A DNA stretch of 5,198 nucleotides from positions 1 through 5,198 of the forward strand of contig JADGHK010000226.1 in the NCBI GenBank assembly GCA_019686145.1, given 5' to 3'. A program made the position numbers and the translations under genes. This document shows positions 1 to 5,198 of this stretch, piece after piece. The notes below the pieces were generated by a model, which was not told the DNA's origin, did no database searches, and saw nothing but the letters and a program-made list of their open reading frames with translations. Position 1 is the stretch's first letter. The number at the start of each line of letters is the position of its first letter. The stretch is from Bryobacteraceae bacterium. GTDB lineage: Bacteria; Acidobacteriota; Terriglobia; Bryobacterales; Bryobacteraceae.

Positions 1-2099
1 TGAGGGCTGGGATGGTCAGTGCCCGGCAGCACCAGATCGAGGAATCGATTGTCGTCGGGTGACATGCCCAATTGCGCGAGAGCGCGGAACCGCGCCACGG
101 TGTCGGCAAGGGACTCACCCGTACGCGGTTCGAAGTCGGCGCGATGGATGGGCTTGGGCGTGTCGGGGTACAGTCGGGCCAGAGCGTGCAGCGCGTACGC
201 CGTCGTGACAAAGCCGGTCAACGCATTCCGGTTCCAGCGGCCATAAGGATCCTGCATTCTCAGCAGAGCTTCCACACCGCGCTTGACCGCGGGGTCGCGA
301 TCATCATAGCCGAGCGCCTGCAGCGCGGTGATCGCCAAAGCCGTGGGCGCCGGATCGATATCCTTCGGGTCGTCCGTACCGTTCTTCCAGGTCTTGCCGT
401 CGTCCGTCGAGATGCCGGGGTGGAAACCCCAGGATCCGTCCGGCTTCTGGATGCCGCGGAGGCGCTTCTCATCGGCGGCCACCTGCTTGCGGATTCGCTC
501 CCACAACGCCTTCGCCTCGTCGGATTCCTGCCGCAACGCCAGGTAATCGGCAGGGAACGTGTTGAGGAAGAACTCGATGCGGTTTGAAAGATCGTCACTG
601 TATTTCGGCCTGACTTCCAGAATCTTCGCTGCCTTTTCCTCGAGCGCCGCGAGGTATTTGGGATCGCGCGTCTGCTCCCAGGCCCGCTTCAGGATTTCGC
701 CTGCAAAACGATAGACGATCGACTGGCCGACGTTCGACCCCGGACCTGCCGCGTTAATGCCGCTTGGATCCGCCGATTGCAAAACAAAATTAGCGGTGCG
801 GACCTGCTGGGCCGAATGCAGACGCCGCGGGGGCAGCAGTGTTTCGAGCGTCGTAATGTTATAGCCGGCAACCCTTGTTCCGGCTGGGCCGTCGCCGAGA
901 TCGAGCGGAGCCAGACTCGTGTTATTGGCCGCGTCCTGCAGAGTATTGGTAGGCCGCAACGACTCGTAGGCAAGATTCACAAGGTGCCGGAAGTTCGCTA
1001 TGTTCTCCACCCGGTAGCCCTTCAGCATGGGAACCACCGGACCCCAGACACCCGACTGCGTATGGCAGCTCATGCAATGCGAGCCAAGCAGACTGCCGGT
1101 GTCGCGAATCCGCCGGTCCACGCTTGCGCCCCTCGGGCGGTTCAGCAGCCAGGCGTCGACTTGCGCAATGTGATCGTACATCGCCGCGCGCACAGCCTCA
1201 CGAGGATCGGTGTAGGGCGCGGGGCGGCGGAGGCGGAGCTCCACCTCGTAACCAGGCGAATTCGCTTCTACCTTGAGAAGGTAGACTCCACCGGGCTTGA
1301 GTATCCGGCTGATTGCCGTACGGTGCGGTTCGGTCTGTTGGTGAACCCGCTCATTGGCATTGGCGCCCTCGCGGTACTCTTTGCCGTCGGGCGTATAGAA
1401 CAGAAGCTGACTCACCACCAAGGGATCGGGGACCGTCAGATTGGCTGTGAAGAGGCGCGGTTCGGAGCCGTTGAACTCAATGCGGAACCAATCGAGCCCG
1501 GTTTCGCCGATCTTGCCGTTGTCGAAGTATTCGATGTCGTCCGCGCTGCCGGTGATGTGGAGAGTTTCGTCGCCTCCCGAAGCGCCGATGGCGACAGGCT
1601 GAGCAGTGGCGATGGAGTCGTTGGGCTCGGCCTCAATGATCATGCCGCGCTTGGAGACGCCGAAATTCACGGGCTTGACGGAGGCGCTGAGGGGTACTTT
1701 CCATCCGGCTGGCCAGGGCGTCTTCCTCGGGAAGGCGTCAATCTTCTGCACCGTGCCCGGCTCGCGCCAGCGGGGGAGGTTGAAGATGGGCTCCTCATCC
1801 TCGACGGCTGACACCTTTAAGGTTATGGGCCCTGCTTTCGGCGCCTTATAGACCATGTAGAAGTCGGGGTCGAGTGCGTGCAGCACTTTCCGGTATCCGG
1901 CCCATTCCACCGCAATGCGGCCGTTGGGCGGCAGCTTTGAGGGGGCCGGAATGCCGACAGAGACCTCGACCGTCTGCCCACTTGCAAGCGGGTACGTGCG
2001 CGAGTAGCTCCCGGCGAACTCAAGCCGGTCAGAGGCAGCATCACCAGCTGTTATGGACAGGGAAACAGCAAGAATGAGGAACGCCCAACGAATCATCAT
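1..2099 (-). CDS. Exported PPC-like / c-type cytochrome / squalene-cyclase-repeat fusion protein (C-terminus beyond window)
   Basis: An uninterrupted minus-strand frame gives 699 codons with no stop before the left edge, so the C-terminus is missing. Residues 1-20 form a Sec signal peptide (MMIRWAFLILAVSLSITAG). Residues 22-150 are a beta-rich stretch I cannot assign. Residues 153-294 look like a bacterial pre-peptidase C-terminal (PPC) domain: they open with IEAEPNDS, continue with LDWFRIEF, and end with a GGVYLLKVEA strand. A c-type heme motif follows, C342-M-S-C345-H346, so covalent heme attachment in the periplasm is expected. Residues 540-650 carry prenyltransferase/squalene-oxidase repeats: two QW-like motifs end at W557 (DGSW) and W622 (RGVEALLRMQDPYGRW), with a cyclase-like helix at 586-596. 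The hopene cyclase DxDD acid motif is not intact; the aligned place reads DIDPAPTA (580-587), so terpene cyclisation is doubtful. A redox or substrate-binding role is inference. Substrate and partners are unknown. The gene is transcribed alone, away from the plus-strand fragment at 2262. Confidence 0.85.
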   Translation of the reverse strand, partial: MMIRWAFLILAVSLSITAGDAASDRLEFAGSYSRTYPLASGQTVEVSVGIPAPSKLPPNGRIAVEWAGYRKVLHALDPDFYMVYKAPKAGPITLKVSAVEDEEPIFNLPRWREPGTVQKIDAFPRKTPWPAGWKVPLSASVKPVNFGVSKRGMIIEAEPNDSIATAQPVAIGASGGDETLHITGSADDIEYFDNGKIGETGLDWFRIEFNGSEPRLFTANLTVPDPLVVSQLLFYTPDGKEYREGANANERVHQQTEPHRTAISRILKPGGVYLLKVEANSPGYEVELRLRRPAPYTDPREAVRAAMYDHIAQVDAWLLNRPRGASVDRRIRDTGSLLGSHCMSCHTQSGVWGPVVPMLKGYRVENIANFRHLVNLAYESLRPTNTLQDAANNTSLAPLDLGDGPAGTRVAGYNITTLETLLPPRRLHSAQQVRTANFVLQSADPSGINAAGPGSNVGQSIVYRFAGEILKRAWEQTRDPKYLAALEEKAAKILEVRPKYSDDLSNRIEFFLNTFPADYLALRQESDEAKALWERIRKQVAADEKRLRGIQKPDGSWGFHPGISTDDGKTWKNGTDDPKDIDPAPTALAITALQALGYDDRDPAVKRGVEALLRMQDPYGRWNRNALTGFVTTAYALHALARLYPDTPKPIHRADFEPRTGESLADTVARFRALAQLGMSPDDNRFLDLVLPGTDHPSP

Positions 2100-2101
2100 G
2101 G

Positions 2102-2105
2102 CTCC
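2102..2105 (-). promoter_or_regulatory. Ribosome binding site bearing on the start choice of the fusion protein
   Basis: GGAG on the minus strand lies only 2 nt before the first ATG (2099-2097) and 5 nt before the second, adjacent ATG (2096-2094). The spacing favours initiation at the second ATG, which would shorten the signal peptide by one residue. The CDS is given from the first ATG as the longest form. Confidence 0.5.
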
Positions 2106-2185
2106 GAAAATAGTCCCGACTATCCTATCAAGGCAGTGCTCAACATAGAGCGGCAAGCTGCCTGAACAAAGCAAATATCATTGGG

Positions 2186-2214
2186 ATTATAGTTCCGTTT
2201 ACACGCCTTGTCTT
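2186..2214 (-). promoter_or_regulatory. Sigma70-like promoter for the PPC/cytochrome/cyclase-repeat gene
   Basis: On the minus strand a perfect TATAAT (2191-2186) lies exactly 17 bp downstream of AAGACA (2214-2209), which matches four of six bases of the TTGACA consensus. Transcription would start near 2179, giving an untranslated leader of about 80 nt before the ATG at 2099. A weaker alternative on the same strand is TTGTTC, a 16-bp spacer and TATGTT, closer to the gene. The call rests on sequence match only. Confidence 0.45.
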
Positions 2215-2261
2215 CCATCTAGGTAAGTTGCGTAGGGGTGCTCCGGATGGCATCGTAGAAG

Positions 2262-3047
2262 TTGGCTGATCCGGTACAAGCCATCCTTCACGGCGGTGAT
2301 CTCACCGCCTTCCTCGAAGCCGGCAAGTCCTCCTGGCGGCAGCTCGGTTCCCTGCGCCGCATCTACGGCTCGGCGCCGGGTGAGCTTCGGGCGCTCGCCT
2401 ACGACTGCGGCCCCGATCCGAAGCTGCCCTCGTACGCGTTTGCCGCTTTCTCCGCTCCCAGGCCCGAAGGGACCCTCCTCCAGCGTTCGGTCGTAGCGCT
2501 CTGGCTTGAACGTCCGGTACTGGTCCTGTTTGATCTCTGTCAGGGGAGCGATCGTCCCGCGCAATGGATTCTTGACGGTGCGGAGGATCTCCAGCTGGAC
2601 GGGAAGACCACATCTTTCCGCGTTCCCGGGTGGCCGGACCGCTTCCACCTGAGTACCGTGTGGCCTGCCGCGGCAGAAGTCAGGAGAACGAAAGACGGTA
2701 TCGAACTGCTTGCGAGCCGGGCTGCGGAACCGGTCTTTGTGCATGTCCTGCGGACGGCTCCCGGCCCGGAGGCTTCGCCGCTTTCCGGCTTCGAGCTGGC
2801 GGGCGCGCGAATGGGCGAATGGGTGGTCCTGTTTCACACGGAAAGCCGCACGGCCAGATCCCCGCTGTCGTTCGAAGCACTCGGCGGAGAGAGAGTTCGA
2901 GTCCTGCTGACCGGGCTGGCGCCAGGCGCGTGGGAATTGTGGCGGAACGGTTGGCTGGAGGACCCGGATGGAGTTGTGCGGCCACAGGCGGCTGCTCTCT
3001 ACTTTGAAGCCCGCCCGGGAGACTTCTTCCTACGCCGGCTCGGTTGA
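2262..3047 (+). CDS. Probable 5'-truncated heparinase II/III-like C-terminal beta-domain (unassigned fragment)
   Basis: This 261-codon frame has GC-rich third positions and ends at TGA (3045-3047), so it behaves as genuine coding sequence. The only possible start near its beginning is TTG at 2262, right after an in-frame TAG (2256-2258) and with no Shine-Dalgarno sequence. The next usable start in frame is a GTG near 2659, deep in the domain. There is no signal peptide. The protein is all beta-like: strands such as RSVVALWLERPVLVLFDL, then WILDGAEDLQLDG, and an ending with LLTGLAPGAWELW and AALYFEARPGDFFLRR. This pattern resembles the C-terminal beta-sandwich of heparinase II/III-type polysaccharide lyases in acidobacteria. 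That resemblance is from memory, not from a search. The catalytic alpha-helical toroid expected upstream is absent, so the piece is most likely a decayed remnant. A free-standing short protein of unknown function is the alternative. Confidence 0.5.
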   Translation: MADPVQAILHGGDLTAFLEAGKSSWRQLGSLRRIYGSAPGELRALAYDCGPDPKLPSYAFAAFSAPRPEGTLLQRSVVALWLERPVLVLFDLCQGSDRPAQWILDGAEDLQLDGKTTSFRVPGWPDRFHLSTVWPAAAEVRRTKDGIELLASRAAEPVFVHVLRTAPGPEASPLSGFELAGARMGEWVVLFHTESRTARSPLSFEALGGERVRVLLTGLAPGAWELWRNGWLEDPDGVVRPQAAALYFEARPGDFFLRRLG

Positions 3048-3130
3048 GAGGATTGTCACTCAGACGTCTCGCGCTCGATTTTTCGGGATAAGATCACCCG
3101 AGCCTTGTAAGCGCTGGTGTGCACAGGAAT
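3048..3130. other. Convergent intergenic spacer
   Basis: This 83-bp gap separates the stop of the plus-strand fragment from the TAG stop (3133-3131) of the amidohydrolase, so the two genes converge here. It holds an 8-bp palindrome (AGACGTCT, 3062-3069) and a weak imperfect hairpin (3073-3103) with no following T-run on either strand. I see no convincing intrinsic terminator. Confidence 0.5.
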
Positions 3131-4021
3131 CTAGAGGCGCAGCAGGCGAGCGGCATTATCGTGAAGGATCTTACGAACAACCTTAGCATTTGGGGCAAGC
3201 CGGCGTATCGCAGCAAGACACTGTGACCCCGAGCACTTCGGCCCGTAGCCATCGACATCATTGCAGTCGCTGCCAAAGAGGAGTTTGTCCTGATGGCGGG
3301 CCAAAAACTCCCTGGCGTGGTCTTCATCCCGAAGCAGAGCGTTCAGTCCTGAGCCGGCCGAGAGATCGCCGTAAATATTCGGATAGTCGGAAAGGTAGCG
3401 ATCGGTCCAACCGCCGGGAGTGACCTTTGTCTTCGGATAGAGCACCTTCTGATCCAAATTCTTGTCAATGTTGCCCCACCAGGTCTGCGCGTGGCCGATG
3501 AAGTTCACCTTTGGGTACTTCTCCAGAATCTTGTAGAAGCGGTCAAACCCAAGGTTGTACTTTTCGTGCTCGAAGTGCATGAGCACGGGCACATGGAACT
3601 CCGCGGCAATCTCGGCGATCTTCTGGATGTGCACCGAGTCGCAGGCGACTGGGAACTTCTGCTCTCCAATCCCAATGGCTCCGCTTTTCAGGTACTTACG
3701 GAGGACGGTTTCGGTCTCGGGAAGATCTGGCAGTTCATTGGCGAAGTAAACAAACTCTTTGGGATAGCGGCGTGCAAGCTGCACGACCGTATCGTTCCCT
3801 CCGGCGCTCGCCGCCAGACCATACCTGGAGCCGGCCGGCAGCAGAACCGTGCGCGTAACCCCGAGCCTTCGCTGGTGTGCGACCAACTGGTCGTCGGTTC
3901 GCCCGGAGTAGTTCGTGTGCTGATGGATATCAATGATTGGCTCCGCCGCGTTGAGCACCAGTGCTCCTGCTGCAGCTGAAAGGAAGCCTCGCCTTGTCAC
4001 CTCGCCTGCGCCTGTTCGCAT
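3131..4021 (-). CDS. Tat-exported amidohydrolase (amidohydrolase_2 / TIM-barrel metal hydrolase family)
   Basis: This complete 296-residue protein starts at ATG 4021-4019, with GAGGA 8 nt upstream (4034-4030), and ends with TAG. The N-terminus has a twin-arginine signal: T9-R10-R11-G12-F13-L14 followed by an Ala-rich hydrophobic stretch up to about residue 26. Export of a folded, metal-loaded enzyme is therefore expected. The mature part shows the ligands of an amidohydrolase barrel: H33 and H35 (IDIHQH), E120 (GIGE), H149 (VLMHFEH), H177 (FIGHAQ) and D252 (FGSDC). This set and the length fit the amidohydrolase_2 family (PF04909), which contains hydrolases, lactonases and nonoxidative decarboxylases. 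The exact substrate cannot be read from sequence. A cysteine-rich loop (C253, C263, C268) directly follows the catalytic aspartate. It could form a disulfide or an extra metal site, which is inference. The gene stands alone, convergent with the plus-strand fragment and divergent from the gene at 4291. Confidence 0.9.
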   Translation of the reverse strand: MRTGAGEVTRRGFLSAAAGALVLNAAEPIIDIHQHTNYSGRTDDQLVAHQRRLGVTRTVLLPAGSRYGLAASAGGNDTVVQLARRYPKEFVYFANELPDLPETETVLRKYLKSGAIGIGEQKFPVACDSVHIQKIAEIAAEFHVPVLMHFEHEKYNLGFDRFYKILEKYPKVNFIGHAQTWWGNIDKNLDQKVLYPKTKVTPGGWTDRYLSDYPNIYGDLSAGSGLNALLRDEDHAREFLARHQDKLLFGSDCNDVDGYGPKCSGSQCLAAIRRLAPNAKVVRKILHDNAARLLRL

Positions 4022-4029
4022 CGTCCCGG

Positions 4030-4034
4030 TCCTC
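4030..4034 (-). promoter_or_regulatory. Ribosome binding site of the Tat amidohydrolase
   Basis: GAGGA on the minus strand lies 8 nt before ATG 4021-4019. This supports that start, which leaves nine residues ahead of the twin arginines, as expected for a Tat signal. Confidence 0.6.
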
Positions 4035-4090
4035 AGCTCTCTATCCTAACAGGTACCGAGTCACATACCGACGTCTGTAAATTCCTACAC

Positions 4091-4137
4091 AATTCAGTAC
4101 TCTCGCGGTGACAAATTCAGTGTTTATATGGTGACAA
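4091..4137. repeat. Two-unit tandem direct repeat (24-bp units, 23-bp period)
   Basis: Unit 1 (4091-4114) and unit 2 (4114-4137) share the layout AATTCAGT, eight unrelated bases, GGTGACAA, and they overlap by one A. All 16 outer bases are identical between the units, while the inner eight differ (ACTCTCGC against GTTTATAT). A partial AAATTC match lies just upstream (4079-4084) after TGT. Conserved halves around a free spacer, repeated about every two helical turns, suggest a site for a dimeric or multimeric DNA-binding protein. That could be a transposase at an insertion-sequence end, since IS21-type ends carry several internal repeats, or a regulator. No transposase gene is present. Confidence 0.75.
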
Positions 4138-4290
4138 GGAGCAACTGTATGCATATACTTTACCTGAATCGGGCAGCAAATCCGGGTTGGCTTAGGCCTT
4201 TTCCTGACGCCGAAGTAAATCACCTCCTATTCTTGAAATGAAAGTGCTCTTATCGGCGCTATTTATCCCTGTTATTGAGGTTGATGTGCA

Positions 4291-5198
4291 ATGTGCGCGC
4301 GGATAACACGTAGAAAAGGATTGACTGGGTTGTCAAATCTCACTCGAAACATCTGCCAGCTGATGGTTATAGTTGGAGTTACGGTGAACCTGGGCGTCGC
4401 GGAAATTCCGGACCCGTCCTGCGAAGCCTACGAGGCGTGGCAGGTCCAATCCAACGTGCGTTCGGATGCCCTCGGAATTCGGAACATCGCCTTTCCGGAG
4501 GCCAACGCTACGTACTGGGGAACGCCGCTGGAAGCGCCGCTTGGTACCCAGGTCGTTATCACGGGCAGGTATCCCAAGGCCCGCTACATGGCATTTCAGC
4601 TCTACGACAACGAGCGTAATGTAGTTGGCGCGATTAACGACGCTGATATCAACCCGGACCCGGGGCAGAATAATCCGTTTCGGTCGGGAAGCGAGCAGGG
4701 GACATATACCATAAGAATCGTCTTTGGCCGGCAGCCTCTTGTCAAGCCGCCGAACACCATTTATACGGCCGGCCTTACGAACGTTCTGCTGCTCTACCGC
4801 ATTTACTACCCTGATAATCCGGAGGATCTGACGGGTGGGGCGTTCGATCCGCAGCTTCCAACCATCACCATGAACGGCCGTGTGCTGTCGTCGTGTCCTC
4901 CAAGGCCGATCATCACTCCGGAGGATGCAACCGTTTGGGGGCGCCTCGATAACGGCGACTGGGCGGGAACTGTACCGGCAGGGCCGCCGCCCGCTATCGT
5001 CTCGAATCCTCCAATCTGGACTCTAGTCGCCACCAACCGGTTCACACCGTTCTACCCGAGCGCGGATAACAGCTACATGAACACGTTGATCAGCCGGGAG
5101 TACCTCCGCCCGCCGTACAACTATGACATGGTTGTGCTGACGTTTCGTGCGCCGACGTTCACGAACACGCAAGCTGGAGAGCCGCCCTACTGGTCCAC
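4291..5198 (+). CDS. Exported protein of an uncharacterised family (C-terminus beyond window)
   Basis: The frame stays open from ATG 4291 to the right edge: 302 codons plus two bases. An in-frame TGA at 4282 bounds it upstream. A basic n-region (RITRRK, residues 4-9) and a hydrophobic segment around residues 24-37 (LMVIVGVTVNLGVA) form a Sec-type signal peptide, so the mature protein should be periplasmic or secreted. Conserved-looking blocks are YPKARYMAFQLYD (94-106), INDADINPDPGQNNPF (115-130), PPNTIY (153-158) and LLLYRIYYPDNPEDLTGG (166-183). I recognise this set as typical of a family of unannotated bacterial proteins that has no known function to my knowledge; relation to DUF1214/DUF1254-type proteins is only a possibility. 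C44 and C202 might pair in a disulfide. For the start, ATG 4291 has GAGG 10 nt upstream. TTG 4330 has AAGGA 9 nt upstream and would leave a shorter, more ordinary signal peptide. Confidence 0.8.
   Translation, partial: MCARITRRKGLTGLSNLTRNICQLMVIVGVTVNLGVAEIPDPSCEAYEAWQVQSNVRSDALGIRNIAFPEANATYWGTPLEAPLGTQVVITGRYPKARYMAFQLYDNERNVVGAINDADINPDPGQNNPFRSGSEQGTYTIRIVFGRQPLVKPPNTIYTAGLTNVLLLYRIYYPDNPEDLTGGAFDPQLPTITMNGRVLSSCPPRPIITPEDATVWGRLDNGDWAGTVPAGPPPAIVSNPPIWTLVATNRFTPFYPSADNSYMNTLISREYLRPPYNYDMVVLTFRAPTFTNTQAGEPPYWS
4316..4320 (+). promoter_or_regulatory. Possible ribosome binding site for an alternative TTG start
   Basis: AAGGA, within AAAAGGA, lies 9 nt before the in-frame TTG at 4330-4332. 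It competes with GAGG (4277-4280), which lies 10 nt before ATG 4291. Either start leaves a usable signal peptide; the ATG is kept because of its stronger start codon and basic n-region. Confidence 0.35.

Larger units (their letters stand above)
4022..4290. other. AT-richer divergent intergenic region
   Basis: These 269 bp separate two divergently transcribed genes, so both promoters should lie here. GC counted by hand is about 38% at 4081-4140 and 45-48% at 4141-4260, well below the coding regions. The region holds the tandem repeat at 4091-4137, a TATGCATA palindrome (4148-4155) and an orphan AGGAGGTGA on the minus strand (4228-4220). I could not place a sigma70 promoter with confidence for either gene. 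Confidence 0.6.

Noticed and set aside
72..587. Plus-strand open frame of 171 codons
   Set aside because: It is antisense to the QW-repeat region of the minus-strand gene, with no motif and no ribosome binding site of note.
777..1811. Long plus-strand open frame of 344 codons
   Set aside because: It lies antisense to the PPC/cytochrome/cyclase-repeat gene, whose frame has a signal peptide, a heme motif and domain motifs. The plus-strand translation shows no recognisable domain; GC-rich DNA often gives such mirror frames.
2199..2837. Minus-strand open frame of 212 codons opposite the heparinase-like fragment
   Set aside because: Its composition is Arg/Pro/Gly-rich with no domain pattern. The plus-strand frame has ordered beta-strand patterns and better codon use, so this is its shadow.
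3073..3103. Possible terminator hairpin between the convergent genes
   Set aside because: The stem is 4-5 bp with a large loop or bulge, and no T-run follows on either strand (the T-run precedes it on the plus strand).
3491..3979. Plus-strand open frame of 162 codons
   Set aside because: It is antisense to the amidohydrolase, which has a complete set of metal ligands and a Tat signal.
4041..4223. Minus-strand 60-codon frame in the divergent intergenic region
   Set aside because: Its only start is a GTG inside the AGGAGGTG itself, leaving no spacing for initiation, and the product has no recognisable features.
4219..4232. TCACCTCCT resembling the 3' end of 16S rRNA
   Set aside because: Only the nine-base anti-Shine-Dalgarno core matches; the preceding helix 45 sequence is absent, so this is not an rRNA fragment.
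4238..4306. Small plus-strand ORF of 22 codons (begins MKVLLSALFIPVIEV) overlapping the start of the gene at 4291
   Set aside because: It has a hydrophobic leader-like start but no ribosome binding site ahead of it, and it overlaps the downstream start out of frame. A leader peptide cannot be excluded but is not supported.

Overview
The window reads like a chromosomal segment from a GC-rich soil-type bacterium. The best guess is Acidobacteriota of the Solibacter/Bryobacter type. This is inferred from the exported proteins (PPC-like plus cytochrome c plus squalene-cyclase-like fusion, Tat-exported amidohydrolase) and from GC-rich codon use. No rRNA or marker gene fixes the taxonomy. There is no tRNA, rRNA, CRISPR array or intact insertion sequence.

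Layout from left to right: (1) 1-2099, minus strand, the N-terminal 699 residues of a large exported multidomain protein that continues past the left edge. (2) 2100-2261, a short intergenic region with a good minus-strand sigma70-like promoter for gene 1. (3) 2262-3047, plus strand, a 261-codon reading frame with real coding character but no credible start. It looks like the C-terminal beta-domain of a heparinase II/III-like protein that has lost its 5' part. (4) 3131-4021, minus strand, a complete Tat-exported metal-dependent amidohydrolase. (5) 4022-4290, an AT-richer intergenic region with a striking tandem repeat (24-bp units at a 23-bp period), possibly a relic insertion-sequence end or a protein-binding array. 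(6) 4291-5198, plus strand, the N-terminal 302 residues of an exported protein of an uncharacterised family, running off the right edge.

The genes do not form an operon. They are arranged minus, plus, minus, plus, so each would need its own promoter. The common theme is export: genes 1, 4 and 6 all begin with signal peptides (Sec, Tat and Sec respectively). The gene order does not reveal a shared pathway. I see no convincing new multi-gene system. The points most worth following up are the fusion architecture of gene 1, the repeat at 4091-4137 and the headless gene at 2262-3047.
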